Shown: positions 15,856 to 26,521, counted from the stretch's first letter. The stretch is 50,138 nucleotides of DNA from Desulfuromonadales bacterium (GCA_013619105.1 JABXKU010000009.1:1-50138); one strand, 5' to 3'. Notes: generated from the sequence alone by a model not told the origin. Numbers and translations: made by a program.

Positions 15856-16671
15856 TCAGTCGCCCTGCGCGCTAGCGATAACCTGCTGGTATTGTTCGCA
15901 ATATTCAGGACGTTCTTCTTGGTGTAGAATGCCAGTCAGAACCTTTCCCTCCAACTGCTCTGGCGTCATGTGAGCGGCTGCCTTGATCGGTACCGCGATC
16001 TCTTTGAGACGTTTCATCATGTCGATCACCGAACGGAATTTGTTGCGTCGGCCGTAGGCGGTGGGGCAGTCGTCCAGAACCTCAATGATCGCCATGCCTT
16101 TGTGGCGCAATCCCGCAGCGATCAGCTTGTCGATCTGGGTGGCATGAAAGGCGGTGGTGCGGGCAACGAAGGTTGCGCCTGCGCCGATAGCCAGCTTGGC
16201 AATATCAAAGGTCGGATCGGGGTTGCCGTAGGGTGTGGTCGATGCCTTAGCGCCGACCGGGGTGCAGGGTGAAAACTGGCCACCGGTCATACCGTAAATA
16301 TAGTTGTTGAGCAATACATAGGTCATGTCGATGTTGCGACGGCAGGCGTGGATAAAATGGTTGCCGCCAATGGCTACACCATCGCCGTCACCGCCAACCA
16401 CTAGTACGTCCATTTCGGGTTTGGCCATTTTGATGCCGGTTGCAAAAGCGGCGGCTCGGCCGTGTGCAGTGTGCAGGGTGTTGAAATCGACATAACCGGG
16501 CAAGCGGCTTGCGCAGCCGATACCGGATACGATAGCGGTGTTGTTTTTCTCCAGACCGCAGGTATCCATAGCCCGTATCAGGCCCTTCATGACGATGCCA
16601 TGGCCGCAACCGGGGCACCAGATGTGAGGCAGTTTTCCTGGGCGCAAATATTGTTCGTAATCAAAAGCCAT
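15856..16671 (-). CDS. korB: 2-oxoglutarate:ferredoxin oxidoreductase, beta (TPP-binding) subunit
   Basis: A 271-residue subunit that binds thiamine diphosphate. It shows the CPGCGHG opening (~20-26), GIGCASRLPGY (~50), and the TPP/Mg motif GGDGDGVAIGGNHF continuing to NNYIYGMTGGQ (~95-135). It lies two bases after korA, with AGGAGG inside the korA end, so expression is coupled. Its length and motifs match beta subunits of the four-subunit Kor type. Confidence 0.9.
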   Translation of the reverse strand: MAFDYEQYLRPGKLPHIWCPGCGHGIVMKGLIRAMDTCGLEKNNTAIVSGIGCASRLPGYVDFNTLHTAHGRAAAFATGIKMAKPEMDVLVVGGDGDGVAIGGNHFIHACRRNIDMTYVLLNNYIYGMTGGQFSPCTPVGAKASTTPYGNPDPTFDIAKLAIGAGATFVARTTAFHATQIDKLIAAGLRHKGMAIIEVLDDCPTAYGRRNKFRSVIDMMKRLKEIAVPIKAAAHMTPEQLEGKVLTGILHQEERPEYCEQYQQVIASAQGD

Positions 16672-16673
16672 GA

Positions 16674-17807
16674 TTAAAGGACCTCCTTGACCTTGGCGAC
16701 GATTTGCGCCGGAGTAATCGGTTCGCCGTCGACCCGGCCGATGCCCTCAACAGGACATACCCGTCGAGTAACCCGTTCGACTTCCAGGATCATCTGACCG
16801 AGATTCATTTCGGGCACCACAATGGCTTTGACCTGATTCGCCAACTCGGCCATTCGCGCTTCGGGGAAGGGCCATAGGGTAATGGGGCGGAACAGTCCAG
16901 CTTTGATGCCTTCTTTGCGCAAGACATCAACGGCGTAACGTGCCGAGCGACTGATGGTACCGTAAGCGACTACAATGAACTCTGCATCGTCGGTAAGGTA
17001 TTCTTCGTTTTTTTCGATATCCGCACGATTGGCTTCAATTTTACGAAGTTGGCGGCGCTCTTCGGCATCGACCAATTCGGGCTTGGCGGTCGGAAAGCCG
17101 TCGGCTGCTTTATTGAGACCGGTCACGTGATAACGGTATTCGGAACCGAAGGAGGCCAGAGGCGGGATGTCGCCCTGGCTGTCATCAAAAGGTTTGTAGT
17201 CAGCCGGCGAGACGGTCGGTTGCTGTCGGTCGATAACCTCCAGCTCCCCCGGTTCGGGAAATTCGATGCGTTCACGCATGTGGCCGTTGATTTCGTCCAG
17301 CAGAATCTGTACCGGCATGCGATAGATTTCAGCCAGGTTGAAGGCTCGCACCGTTTCGCTGAAGATCTCTTGGCAAGATGCCGGTACTAAGGCGATGGCC
17401 GGATGGTCGCCATGGGTGCCCCATTTGGCCTGCATGACATCGGACTGACTTGGTCCGGTCGGCATGCCAGTGGAGGGGCCACCGCGCATGACGTTGACGA
17501 TTACGCAGGGAATCTCAGCAATGCAGGCATAGCCGATTAGTTCCTGCTTGAGGGAGATGCCGGGGCCGGAGGTGGCGGTCAGAACCTTGGCGCCGGTTAG
17601 GGACGCGCCGAGGATCGAGGCCATGGCCGCAATCTCGTCTTCCATCTGAATAAACTTACCACCGGTCTTCGGTAGTTCCTTTGACATCACCTCGGCCACC
17701 TCGGTTGAGGGGGTGATGGGATAACCACCGAAAAAACTACAACCGGCATACAGGGCGCCTAAGGCGCAGGCTTCATTTCCCTGTAACAGAGCAACTTTTT
17801 TAGCCAC
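16674..17807 (-). CDS. korA: 2-oxoglutarate:ferredoxin oxidoreductase, alpha subunit
   Basis: A 377-residue alpha subunit. Family segments are GCSFFGGYPITPSTEVAEVM (~22-41), QMEDEIAAMASILGASLTGA (~55-75), TATSGPGISLKQELIGYA (~78-95) and RGGPSTGMPTGPSQSDV (~108-125). The C-terminal third (FRPITLWPFPEARM) is the transketolase-C-like domain. The start is GTG 17807, behind AGGAGGT. It lies 33 bases after korD and directly before korB. Confidence 0.92.
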   Translation of the reverse strand: MAKKVALLQGNEACALGALYAGCSFFGGYPITPSTEVAEVMSKELPKTGGKFIQMEDEIAAMASILGASLTGAKVLTATSGPGISLKQELIGYACIAEIPCVIVNVMRGGPSTGMPTGPSQSDVMQAKWGTHGDHPAIALVPASCQEIFSETVRAFNLAEIYRMPVQILLDEINGHMRERIEFPEPGELEVIDRQQPTVSPADYKPFDDSQGDIPPLASFGSEYRYHVTGLNKAADGFPTAKPELVDAEERRQLRKIEANRADIEKNEEYLTDDAEFIVVAYGTISRSARYAVDVLRKEGIKAGLFRPITLWPFPEARMAELANQVKAIVVPEMNLGQMILEVERVTRRVCPVEGIGRVDGEPITPAQIVAKVKEVL

Positions 17808-17840
17808 GTTGTCTGACCTCCTATAGAAAAAGAATCAAGT

Positions 17841-18026
17841 TCAGTGAACCTTGACAGCAAAATCGGGGCAGCGTAATTCACACTGCATACACTTGGTACA
17901 GGCCTCTGGGCGTACAACCTTGGCCAAAAAGCCATCCATCTCAAAGACGTCTGTCGGACAGAATTCGACGCAGATGCTACATCCCTTGCAATAACTTTCT
18001 ATGATTTCCACTTTCGGGCTGCTCAT
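17841..18026 (-). CDS. korD: 2-oxoglutarate:ferredoxin oxidoreductase, delta (ferredoxin) subunit
   Basis: A 61-residue 2[4Fe-4S] ferredoxin-type subunit with two cluster motifs, CKGCSICVEFCP and CTKCMQCELRCP. It passes electrons from the TPP-bound intermediate to free ferredoxin. ATG 18026, preceded by AGGAG, is chosen; the open frame reaches 18113 but the extra residues are not conserved-looking. It is the first gene of the korDABC unit. Confidence 0.9.
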   Translation of the reverse strand: MSSPKVEIIESYCKGCSICVEFCPTDVFEMDGFLAKVVRPEACTKCMQCELRCPDFAVKVH

Positions 18027-18181
18027 TCCCGTATTCTCCTTTTTTGAAATTGATCTCTGCTCGGATCTCCATTGGGCTGGGCCCGGGCGCAAGCGCAACG
18101 CGCAGCTTAACACATTTTTTATATCAAGTGATAAAAAATGGTTTTATTCACACGGCTTTGCGGGGGGATAGTTGCACAAAA

Positions 18182-18213
18182 AAAGCAGGGCAATCTTGAG
18201 ATTGCCCTGCTTT
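18182..18213 (-). terminator. Intrinsic terminator after mdh
   Basis: A 15 bp perfect stem, AAAGCAGGGCAATCT with its complement, around a TG loop. On the minus strand it follows the mdh stop (18237) by about 24 bases, so korDABC probably has its own promoter in 18027-18180. Confidence 0.85.
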
Positions 18214-18236
18214 AACTTGCTGTGTTTGTTCCGGCT

Positions 18237-19190
18237 TTAGAGGCTGTCAACTAGCTTTTTAACGGCGTCCACGGAATGGTCAAACATCTTTTGCTCTTCC
18301 GCTGTCAAATCAAATTCGACGATTTGTTCGATGCCTCCGGCTCCAAGGATGCAAGGCACCCCGACGTAGTAACCATTGACGCCAAATTCACCATTTAGCA
18401 GTGCGCAGACTGGTAGCAAACGTTTCTGGTCGTTGAGTACCGCCTCGGCCATGGCTACCGCGCTGGCCGCCGGCGAATAGAAGGCACTGCCGGTTTTAAG
18501 TAATTCAACCACTTCACCCCCGGCATTTTGGGTGCGGGTTACCAGGTCGTCCATCACCTGTTGGGCTTTGACTCGGTCGCCGCCGTATTTACGGATTAGC
18601 AAATCCATTGCCGGGATACCGTTCACGTTGGCGAATCGGACAATAGGGACCATAGCGTCGCCATGCCCGCCTAAAACCATCGCGTTGATGTCCCGCACAG
18701 AGACGCCTAATTCCCACGCGATGAAGCTGGCAAAACGGGCTGAGTCGAGCACTCCGGCCATGCCGATGACCCGTTGCGGGGGGAAACCGGTTATTCGCTG
18801 GCAGAGGGTGACCATAGCGTCGATAGGGTTGGAGAGCACGATAACAATGGCCTCCGGCGCATGCTCTTTGATGCCTGCGGCGACGGAGGTCATGATGCGG
18901 GAATTGACCTCAATGAGGTCTCCCCGGGTCATCCCCGGCTTGCGGGCTATGCCGGCGGTAACGATCACGATATCGGCGCCGGCGATACAGGAAATTTCAT
19001 TGCCGCCACTGATACGCAGATCAAAATTGACAATGGGGGCTGCTTCAGCCAGATCCAGAGTTTTGCCTTGGGGCAGACCTTCGACGACATCGAAAAGGAC
19101 CACGTTGCCCAAGATGCGTTGTGCCGCAATTTGGGCGATTGTGGCCCCGATCTGGCCGCCGCCGACCAATGCGATTGTGGGTTTAGCCAT
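18237..19190 (-). CDS. mdh: Malate dehydrogenase
   Basis: A 317-residue NAD-dependent malate dehydrogenase of the LDH-like type. The Rossmann motif is [12 protein letters not shown] (~8-20), the substrate-binding loop [11 protein letters not shown] (~80-92) holds the two arginines expected for malate, and the active-site histidine sits in [10 protein letters not shown] (~175). ATG 19190, with AAGGAG nine bases upstream, is chosen over an open extension to 19286. It oxidises malate to oxaloacetate in the TCA cycle and sits between icd and korDABC. Confidence 0.93.
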   Translation of the reverse strand: MAKPTIALVGGGQIGATIAQIAAQRILGNVVLFDVVEGLPQGKTLDLAEAAPIVNFDLRISGGNEISCIAGADIVIVTAGIARKPGMTRGDLIEVNSRIMTSVAAGIKEHAPEAIVIVLSNPIDAMVTLCQRITGFPPQRVIGMAGVLDSARFASFIAWELGVSVRDINAMVLGGHGDAMVPIVRFANVNGIPAMDLLIRKYGGDRVKAQQVMDDLVTRTQNAGGEVVELLKTGSAFYSPAASAVAMAEAVLNDQKRLLPVCALLNGEFGVNGYYVGVPCILGAGGIEQIVEFDLTAEEQKMFDHSVDAVKKLVDSL

Positions 19191-19382
19191 TCGTTTTCTC
19201 CTTACAAAAATAGCATGGGCCGCCTGAGTAGGGCCAAAGGGTTGCGAACCACCGGAAGATAGCTTGGTGGGTTGCGAAGCCCGCAAAAGAATTGTTACCT
19301 TTGCTGAAACCTGGTGAAGGGGTGAGAGAACCTAAAACAAGGTTTATGCAATAAGGTAATGAAGACCTCATAGAGCACGTTG

Positions 19383-20780
19383 TCAGGTTGCCATGTTGCG
19401 AATAATGGCAGTAGAGAATTCCGAGCACTTCAACAGAGTCGCTCCAGCCATCAAACGTTCGAAATCGTAAGTGACCTGTTTCTGATCAATGGTTTTTTCC
19501 AAAGCATTGATGATCAGGTCGGCTGCTTCCTGCCAACCGAGATGCTCAAGCATCAGCACACCGGAGAGGATGACCGAACCGGGGTTGACCTTATCAAGGT
19601 TGGCATACTTGGGCGCGGTGCCGTGGGTGGCTTCAAAAATAGCGTGCCCGGTATCGTAGTTGATATTGGCTCCCGGGGCAATGCCGATGCCACCGACTTG
19701 GGCCGCCAGAGCGTCGGAGAGATAATCGCCGTTGAGATTCATGGTGGCGATAACATCGAATTCCTTTGCCCGGGTCATCACCTGTTGTAGGGCGATGTCG
19801 GCGATGACGTCCTTGATCAACAGTTTGCTTCGCCACTGGCCGTTGCCATGGCTTGGAAGCAATTCAAGGGTCTGCTCCACTTCCCGGCAAATTTCGTTTT
19901 GCTGCTCGGCTGTCATCATATCGTAGCCAGGATCGATCAGGCGAGCGATGGCCCCATGGTCAAGGCTCGGATCCTGTTCGTGGTTATCTAAAATCCAGGT
20001 TTCCCGGGCCGTGACGCAGTCAGCGCGAAATTCGCTGCGGGCCACTTCATAGCCCCAGGTTTTAAACGCTCCCTCGGTGTACTTCATAATGTTGCCCTTA
20101 TGCACCAGGGTCAGGGACCGGCGGCCTTGCTTCAGGGCGTAGCGAATCGCCGCTCGTACCAAGCGAATGCTTCCCTGGCGGGAGATGGGCTTGATGCCGA
20201 TACCGCAATTCTCTGGGAATCGAAGTTGCTTGACACCCATTTCCTGCTGCAGAAAATTGATGACTTTTTGGGCTGCATCGCTGCCTGCCGGCCATTCAAT
20301 GCCAGCGTAGATATCTTCAGTGTTTTCGCGAAAGATGGCCATGTCCACATCTTGCGGTTTTTTCACTGGAGAAGGAACGCCAGCGAAGTAGCGCACCGGA
20401 CGCAGACAAACGTACAAATCGAGACGCTGCCGTAAAGCCACGTTTAGGGAGCGAATACCTCCGCCAATCGGGGTGGTCAAAGGCCCCTTGATGCCCACCA
20501 GGAACTCGTCAAAGGCGCTGACTGTCTCCTTTGGCAACCAGCCGATCCCCATGTTGAAGGCTTTCTCACCAGCGTAAACTTCCATCCAGCTGATTTTACG
20601 TTGGTTGCTATAGCTTGCTTCGACCGCCGCATCAAAGACCCGTACCGCAGCTCGCCAGATGTCCGGACCAGTACCGTCGCCCTCAATGAAAGGAATAACT
20701 GGCCGGTCTGGCACCTGAAGCCCCCCATCTTTAAGGGTGATTCTGTCTCCTGCAGGGATATTCGCATGGATGTAGGTCAT
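19383..20780 (-). CDS. icd: NADP-dependent isocitrate dehydrogenase
   Basis: A 465-residue decarboxylating isocitrate dehydrogenase that makes 2-oxoglutarate, the substrate of the Kor complex downstream. Signature residues include [31 protein letters not shown] (isocitrate-binding serine and arginines), [29 protein letters not shown] (catalytic Lys) and the metal and NADP block [17 protein letters not shown] and [10 protein letters not shown]. It is about 50 residues longer than E. coli Icd (416), mainly around residues 265-340. ATG 20780 has GAAGGAG upstream. It is first in the TCA block. Confidence 0.93.
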   Translation of the reverse strand: MTYIHANIPAGDRITLKDGGLQVPDRPVIPFIEGDGTGPDIWRAAVRVFDAAVEASYSNQRKISWMEVYAGEKAFNMGIGWLPKETVSAFDEFLVGIKGPLTTPIGGGIRSLNVALRQRLDLYVCLRPVRYFAGVPSPVKKPQDVDMAIFRENTEDIYAGIEWPAGSDAAQKVINFLQQEMGVKQLRFPENCGIGIKPISRQGSIRLVRAAIRYALKQGRRSLTLVHKGNIMKYTEGAFKTWGYEVARSEFRADCVTARETWILDNHEQDPSLDHGAIARLIDPGYDMMTAEQQNEICREVEQTLELLPSHGNGQWRSKLLIKDVIADIALQQVMTRAKEFDVIATMNLNGDYLSDALAAQVGGIGIAPGANINYDTGHAIFEATHGTAPKYANLDKVNPGSVILSGVLMLEHLGWQEAADLIINALEKTIDQKQVTYDFERLMAGATLLKCSEFSTAIIRNMAT

Positions 20781-20825
20781 GATTGCTCCTTCGGCTGACG
20801 GTTCAACAAAACGTCGGATAGTTCT

Positions 20826-20854
20826 ATTATACACGGGAGCGAAGCTAGTTGGCA
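20826..20854 (-). promoter_or_regulatory. Putative sigma-70 promoter of icd
   Basis: A perfect minus-strand -10 TATAAT (20826-20831) lies 46 bases before the icd start codon. The matching -35 (TGCCAA, 17 bases upstream) is weak, so the promoter may depend on an activator. Confidence 0.45.
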
Positions 20855-20923
20855 GGCTGTTGGTAGCAATGGCCAGCGGGTGCCTGGACAGTGTCTAACG
20901 GTTTAATAATAGCAAACCGACCA

Positions 20924-21595
20924 TCAGCGGACGAGTTCACCGATGGGAAATATCTTCGATTCGCGGGCCCGTTGCCGTGCTTCCAGCTGATCCTCATCAC
21001 TGATCTGACGAGGGATAGTCAGGGTCTGCTGCGGGTAGATCCGCCGCGGGTCTTTGATCTGATCGCGGTTTGCCTGATAGATAAGAGGCCAGAGCAGGGC
21101 ATCCGCATAGATGTCATTACGGGCGGCAATGGTCCAGAGGGTTTCACCCCCTCGTACCTTATAGGATAGAGGGCTCTTGGGGGCCGGTTTGACTACCCGC
21201 GGAATCGCTACCACCTTCTTCTTTAGCGGCGGTGAACTGGTGCTTTGTTGGGCCGCTTTCTGCTTCGCCGCTTGCTCGGTTTCTCGCTCCTGGGCCTTGT
21301 CTTGTTCGCGCTGGGCTTGCTCCTGGCGGGCTAAGACGAGCGCCCTCTGGGCATGAGCTTCGGCCAGAGGTAGGATTTGCCGTGCCAGTTTGTACTTTTT
21401 GCGCCGAATCGCCACCTCACCGTCTTGCAGTGCATTGCTGGCGGTTCGGTATTCATCGGCTGCCAGAACCTGGGCTTCCGCCGCCGCCGCTCTGGCTAGT
21501 GCGTTGCGGGCGGTCAGCAGCTCCTGTCGTGGGGGGCTTGCGCACCCCCACAACAGACCTGTGAGCAGCAAGATTGAGCAGAATGCTCTTGCCAT
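20924..21595 (-). CDS. LysM-domain lipoprotein
   Basis: A 223-residue predicted lipoprotein. The signal ends in a lipobox, LLWGC (Cys18). Residues ~25-100 are an alanine- and glutamate-rich helical region resembling DUF4398 (ARNALARAAAAEAQVLAADE; QILPLAEAHAQRALVLAR), then a Lys/Pro linker, then one LysM peptidoglycan-binding domain (YKVRGGETLWTIAAR to YPQQTLTIPRQI, ~145-195). It probably anchors to the outer membrane and binds the cell wall. It lies between aspS and icd on the same strand. Confidence 0.85.
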   Translation of the reverse strand: MARAFCSILLLTGLLWGCASPPRQELLTARNALARAAAAEAQVLAADEYRTASNALQDGEVAIRRKKYKLARQILPLAEAHAQRALVLARQEQAQREQDKAQERETEQAAKQKAAQQSTSSPPLKKKVVAIPRVVKPAPKSPLSYKVRGGETLWTIAARNDIYADALLWPLIYQANRDQIKDPRRIYPQQTLTIPRQISDEDQLEARQRARESKIFPIGELVR

Positions 21596-21657
21596 CAGTC
21601 GACTTTCCTGGACAGAAATGCCCGTTACCGATCCCTTTAGGGCCGGCTGTGGGACGG

Positions 21658-23448
21658 TTACTGCGAGCGGACCGCGCTGCGGATCGAAAGCTCTCGCAGC
21701 TGTTTGTTGTCGACCTGTCCCGGTGCGCCAGAAAGCAGGCAGGTCGCTTTCTGGGTCTTGGGAAAGGCAATGACGTCACGAATCGAGTCGGAGCCGGTCA
21801 GAATCATGGCCAGTCGGTCGAGGCCGAAAGCGATGCCGCCGTGGGGCGGAGCCCCGTATTCCAAAGCGCTGAGTAGGAATCCGAATTTTTCTTCGGCTTC
21901 TTCGGCATCGATACCAAGCAAGGAAAACATCTTTTTCTGTATTTCCTGGTCGTGAATACGAATGCTGCCTCCGCCGATTTCTGAGCCGTTCAACACCAGG
22001 TCATAGGCCTGGGCACGGACACTGCCGGGATCGCCGTCGAGAAGAGCCATGTCCTCTTGTACAGGAGCAGTGAAGGGATGATGGACTGCCGTGTGGCGGC
22101 GGGCCTCACCGTCCCATTCGAGGAGCGGAAAGTCGGTAATCCAGGCGAATCGGTAGTCGTCTTTATTTGCCAAGCCAAGCTTGTGTCCGAGGTGTCCGCG
22201 CAGGCGACCTAGGGTTTCGTTGGTGATGCGGAATGAATCGGCCACGAACAACAGCAGATCACCCGGTTCAGCTTTCAGGGCTTGGTCAATAGAAGCGATT
22301 TCTTTATCAGTAAAGAATTTGGCGATTGGTGATTGCCAGCTGCCATCCTCCTGGACCTTGACATAGGCCAGTCCCTTGGCACCGTAGATCTTGGCGAATT
22401 CAGTCAGACCGTCGATCTCCTTGCGGGAGAATTTAGCGCAGCCCTTGGCGTTGAGTGCCTTTACAATACCACCCTTTTTAACCACTTCAGCAAAGACCTT
22501 GAAGCCCGAGTCCTTAACCTGATTGGATAATTCTACCAGCTCCAGATCAAAGCGCAGATCGGGGTTGTCGACGCCAAAACGAGCCAAGGATTCAGTGTAA
22601 CTGATGCGGGTCATGGGCAGGGCAACCTTCACCCCCAGGGTGGCTTGGAACACCTCGGCAATCATGGTTTCCATGATGTTGATGATCGTGTCGCGGTCGA
22701 CGAAGCTTAGCTCGCAATCAATCTGAGTAAACTCGGGTTGGCGATCGGCACGCAGGTCTTCGTCGCGAAAGCATTTGACGATCTGGTAGTAGCGGTCGAA
22801 GCCGGAGACCATCAACAGTTGCTTAAACAGCTGGGGCGACTGGGGCAAAGCGAAAAAGGTTCCAGGGGTGACGCGGCTCGGTACCAGATAGTCGCGGGCG
22901 CCTTCTGGAGTACTTTTGGTCAACACGGGGGTTTCGATTTCGACAAACCCCGCGTCGTCCAGAAAACGCCGCACGGTTTTGCTCACCTGATGACGCAACA
23001 GCAGGTTCCGTTGCAGGGGGCCGCGTCGCAGATCGAGAAAGCGGTGTTTGAGGCGAATGTTCTCCGCCACCTCAGAAAATTCATCGATCATAAAAGGAGG
23101 GGTCTGGGCGCTGTTGAGGATGCGCAGCTCTCGTACCTCGACCTCCACTTCGCCGGTCTTCATCTTGGAGTTGACCGTACCTTCGGGACGGGGTGAAACC
23201 ACGCCGCGAGCCGCTACCACGAATTCATTGCGCACCAGTTCGGCTTTTCCGTGGGCGTCAGGATCGCGGTCAGGATCGAGGGCCAGCTGAGCGATGCCTT
23301 CGCGGTCGCGCAGGTCGATAAAGATCAGCCCGCCATGGTCTCGGCGGCGCTGAACCCAACCCATGAGGAAGACCTCTTTACCGATGTCGGCGGCCGAGAT
23401 GTCGCCGCAATAATGGCTTCTTTTCCAATCTCCCAGAATATCGTTCAA
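21658..23448 (-). CDS. aspS: Aspartyl-tRNA synthetase
   Basis: A class II bacterial-type aspartyl-tRNA synthetase of 596 residues. It has the anticodon-binding domain ([31 protein letters not shown]), motif 2 ([18 protein letters not shown]), a GAD insertion domain (~290-420) and motif 3 ([14 protein letters not shown]). TTG 23448 is chosen because GGAG lies six bases upstream and homologues start just before LGDWKR; the longer frame to 23544 has no support. Whether it also charges tRNA-Asn cannot be told here. hisS lies upstream on the same strand. Confidence 0.93.
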   Translation of the reverse strand: MNDILGDWKRSHYCGDISAADIGKEVFLMGWVQRRRDHGGLIFIDLRDREGIAQLALDPDRDPDAHGKAELVRNEFVVAARGVVSPRPEGTVNSKMKTGEVEVEVRELRILNSAQTPPFMIDEFSEVAENIRLKHRFLDLRRGPLQRNLLLRHQVSKTVRRFLDDAGFVEIETPVLTKSTPEGARDYLVPSRVTPGTFFALPQSPQLFKQLLMVSGFDRYYQIVKCFRDEDLRADRQPEFTQIDCELSFVDRDTIINIMETMIAEVFQATLGVKVALPMTRISYTESLARFGVDNPDLRFDLELVELSNQVKDSGFKVFAEVVKKGGIVKALNAKGCAKFSRKEIDGLTEFAKIYGAKGLAYVKVQEDGSWQSPIAKFFTDKEIASIDQALKAEPGDLLLFVADSFRITNETLGRLRGHLGHKLGLANKDDYRFAWITDFPLLEWDGEARRHTAVHHPFTAPVQEDMALLDGDPGSVRAQAYDLVLNGSEIGGGSIRIHDQEIQKKMFSLLGIDAEEAEEKFGFLLSALEYGAPPHGGIAFGLDRLAMILTGSDSIRDVIAFPKTQKATCLLSGAPGQVDNKQLRELSIRSAVRSQ

Positions 23449-23621
23449 GGGTGTCTCCTTTGGTGATGACAAATTAATGGGGCCGTTAGGAGGTCGTCTG
23501 CCTGCCATGAACCGAATAACCAATTGATCGTTACGGTTCGTCAAGCCCAGCAGCCTCCTGGCACGGCCGATATGACGCGAATTAAAAATTATAGTAAGCG
23601 AACTTGCTTTCGGTCAAGAAG

Positions 23622-24902
23622 TTATCCCGCCGTAGGCTCCAGCTCGGTTTCACTCAGCAACTTTAGTAGTTGTTCCTCAATGCCGGCTAGGGGCAGTTCC
23701 TGTTGGGTTCCGGCATCCATGTCTCGCAGAACAACCATCTGCCGGGCGAGTTCTTCTTCGCCGAGGATCAGCACAAAGCGGGCGCTAAATTTGCCAGCGC
23801 GTCGCATTTGGGATTTGAGGCTTTTGGTGGCATAGTCCATTTCAACGCGCAAACCCTGCAATTGCAAGGTGGCCATGAGCAGAAAAGCCCGGTCGCTGGC
23901 CGTTTGACCCATGGCAGCTAGAAACAGTGGCAGCCGCTGCTCAGCCAGTTGGTCGGCGCCCTTCATCAGCACCAGTCGCTCGACGCCCATGGCGAAACCG
24001 ATGCCCGGTAGGGCAGGGCCGCCGAGGTCCGCGATCAGACCATCGTAACGACCGCCGGCCGCAACGGCGTTCTGCGAGCCGAGACTGTTGGTTACCATTT
24101 CGAAGGTGGTCTTACTGTAGTAATCGAGGCCACGCACCATACGGGCGTTAACGGTGTAGGCAATGGCCAGTTCCTGCAGATAGTCTTGAACCTTTTTAAA
24201 ATGGTCGTCGCAGCCGCCGCACAGATGCTCCAGCATCGATGGGGCCGTAACGGTTGCCTCCTGGCAGGCCGGGACCTTGCAATCCAGAACCCGCAGCGGA
24301 TTGGTCTGAGAACGACGTTGGCAATCGCTGCACAGTTTGCCAAGAAGGTCCTGCAGGTAATCGATTAGAGCTTGGCGATAGGCCGGTCGGCATTCCTTGC
24401 AGCCTAGGGAATTGATGTGTAGTTCAACGTCGTCGATACCTACGGCGTTGAAATAGTTACACAGCATGGCCAGAATCTGGGCATCGATTTTCGGATCGTC
24501 TACCCCGATGGCTTCGACACCAATCTGATGAAACTGGCGGTAGCGTCCCTTCTGCGGCCGCTCATAGCGGAACATGGGCCCCATATAATAGAGCTTGGAT
24601 ACCGGGTCCTGGGTGTGCAGCTTCTGCTGGATGAAGGAGCGCATCACCGGAGCCGTTCCTTCCGGACGCAGGGTCAGGGAATTACCGCTCTTATCGGAAA
24701 AGGTGTACATCTCCTTCTCGACGATATCGGTGGTTTCACCGATGGAACGGCAAAAGAGTTCGGTCTTTTCTACCACCGGCACCCGGATTTCGGTGAAACC
24801 GTAGGTTTGAAAGATGCGATGAGCTTCTCGTTCAAGAAACTGCCAGGTGGCGATTTCGCCCGGCAGGATATCGTTCATGCCTTTAATGCCTGTGATGTTC
24901 AC
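23622..24902 (-). CDS. hisS: Histidyl-tRNA synthetase
   Basis: A class II histidyl-tRNA synthetase of 426 residues. It has the N-terminal GIKGMNDILP, TEIRVPVVEKTELFCRSIGE, motif 2 (YMGPMFRYERPQKGRYRQFH), the histidine-binding loop VRGLDYYSKTTFEMV (~255-270), motif 3 region GIGFAMGVERLVLM, and the C-terminal anticodon-binding domain. GTG 24902, preceded by AAAGGA, is preferred to an open extension up to 24974. The cluster CGGCDDHFKK with preceding CSDCQRR is an extra cysteine-rich patch of the type seen in some HisRS. Confidence 0.93.
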   Translation of the reverse strand: MNITGIKGMNDILPGEIATWQFLEREAHRIFQTYGFTEIRVPVVEKTELFCRSIGETTDIVEKEMYTFSDKSGNSLTLRPEGTAPVMRSFIQQKLHTQDPVSKLYYMGPMFRYERPQKGRYRQFHQIGVEAIGVDDPKIDAQILAMLCNYFNAVGIDDVELHINSLGCKECRPAYRQALIDYLQDLLGKLCSDCQRRSQTNPLRVLDCKVPACQEATVTAPSMLEHLCGGCDDHFKKVQDYLQELAIAYTVNARMVRGLDYYSKTTFEMVTNSLGSQNAVAAGGRYDGLIADLGGPALPGIGFAMGVERLVLMKGADQLAEQRLPLFLAAMGQTASDRAFLLMATLQLQGLRVEMDYATKSLKSQMRRAGKFSARFVLILGEEELARQMVVLRDMDAGTQQELPLAGIEEQLLKLLSETELEPTAG

Positions 24903-25093
24903 GGAACGTTCCTTTGTTGGTTCTATGGTCCAGTTGCTGGTTGTTTGACCATAACGGTTTGTAGCCAGCCGCATGTATACCTGAATCCGGCCGTTTTGGC
25001 AAATCGATTCGCCTTGTTGGGGGTTTGCCGGGTAACCGTTGCGGGCCGATGGGAGAGGCCGAAAACTGCAGAAGAGCGGCAGCAGAAGGAGGG

Positions 25094-26464
25094 TTAAAGG
25101 TTCAGCTCTTGAGCACTGCGAACGACGTTACGGACTTTCTTGCCGACATACATGGCTTGGTCCGCCAGATCAATGATTCCTTGATGATCTGCTGAGTCGA
25201 TGGGAAAGGTGGCGTAGCCGACGGTTGCCGTCAGTCGGGTGGGATGGTCGCTTTCAGCGAAAAAAATGTGTTGTTCGATGTTGCGGCGGATACGTTCCGC
25301 GACGATGGCGGCACCTTCGGTTCCCGTCTCGGCCAGAAATCCGGTAAATTCATCGCCGCCGTAACGGAACAGAATGTCGGCTTCACGAACACTCTGCCGT
25401 AGCAGACCGGCGACCTCTTTGAGGGCCTGACTTCCGGCCAGGTGGCCGTGGGAATCGTTGATTGTCTTGAACCGGTCGATATCGATAAAAACCAGAGAGA
25501 ACTGCAGGTCATATCGCTCTGCGCGATGAATTTCCTGGTCGATGATCATCTGCAGGTAGCGATAGTTATGTAGGCCTGTCAAGTCGTCCGTATGAACGAG
25601 TTTGCGGACATCTTTGTAGCGAGAGGCATTGCTGAAGCCGAGGGCCGTCTGTTCCAATAGAAAAAGTAGGTTGAGGGGCGGCACCGGTTGTTGGAAATCT
25701 TCTTCCTCTGGGTTAAGGAGTACCAGCAGGCCTTCGAGCCGTTTTTGATAGAGCAGCGGTAGCAGGCACAGGGAACGGGTGCCCGCTGGCAGAGGAAGGT
25801 TGGTGGGCAATTCATCGCCCTGTAATAAACGAAATTCCTTGAGTCCTTTAAGAGTGGGCAGCAAGGCATGGGCCAGAGGCAACGCTTCGTTTTCGGTCAG
25901 ATCATTGAGCGCAATGACTTGGGAGACGCAGCTTTCAGCTGGCAAAAAAGCCATGCCTCGACCACCACCAACTTCGTGAAGCAGCGCTTGTAATGCTTCG
26001 GTAAAGAGCTGTTCGATGTCGAGCAGAGCTGCCAGGTGCTGACCCCGCTGGAAGAGGTCAATCTGGAGTTTGAGTTGAGTGTTTTCGTTAAGCAGTCGAC
26101 GTTGCTCCAGGCTGGTGCGCACTACATGGCGTAGTTCTTCAGGGTTGAAGGGCTTAACCAAGTAGTCAAAGGCGCCGTTCTTGAGCGCTTGAACCGCTGT
26201 TTCGATGGTGCCGTGACTGGTGGTAAGGATAACTTCAGGAGGGTTTTTACAGGCGCGGCACTGGAGCAGCACCTCAAGGCCATCCATGCCGGACATGACC
26301 AGGTCAGTCACGACCATGGAGATTTCTCCCTGAGCAATGCGGGGCATAGCCAGTTCGCCCGAGGAGACCGCTTCCACTTCGTAACCGTCTTCGCTGAGGC
26401 ACTGGGTGAAGAGATGGCGAAAGGAAGACTCGTTATCAACAACCAGAATAGTCGTTTTTTTCAT
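25094..26464 (-). CDS. Response regulator with GGDEF diguanylate cyclase domain
   Basis: A 456-residue protein with three parts. Residues ~5-120 form a receiver domain (ILVVDNESSFRHLF; phosphoacceptor Asp in MVVTDLVMSGMDG; conserved Lys in YLVKPFNPEEL). Residues ~130-285 form a GAF-like sensory region. The C-terminal GGDEF domain has an intact active site (RYGGDEF) and an inhibitory RxxD site (READ) five residues before it. It makes c-di-GMP upon phosphorylation or ligand binding. The output process and kinase are unknown; no kinase is adjacent. ATG 26464 is chosen over an upstream in-frame start at 26479. Confidence 0.9.
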   Translation of the reverse strand: MKKTTILVVDNESSFRHLFTQCLSEDGYEVEAVSSGELAMPRIAQGEISMVVTDLVMSGMDGLEVLLQCRACKNPPEVILTTSHGTIETAVQALKNGAFDYLVKPFNPEELRHVVRTSLEQRRLLNENTQLKLQIDLFQRGQHLAALLDIEQLFTEALQALLHEVGGGRGMAFLPAESCVSQVIALNDLTENEALPLAHALLPTLKGLKEFRLLQGDELPTNLPLPAGTRSLCLLPLLYQKRLEGLLVLLNPEEEDFQQPVPPLNLLFLLEQTALGFSNASRYKDVRKLVHTDDLTGLHNYRYLQMIIDQEIHRAERYDLQFSLVFIDIDRFKTINDSHGHLAGSQALKEVAGLLRQSVREADILFRYGGDEFTGFLAETGTEGAAIVAERIRRNIEQHIFFAESDHPTRLTATVGYATFPIDSADHQGIIDLADQAMYVGKKVRNVVRSAQELNL

Positions 26465-26521
26465 CCTGTAGCTCTCCAAGGGGAATGAAATGCAAAAATT
26501 AGTAAATCACCAGTCAGACTG

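Noticed and set aside
18532-19262. Long plus-strand frames across mdh
   Set aside because: The minus strand carries an intact malate dehydrogenase with all motifs; the plus-strand frames are biased shadows.
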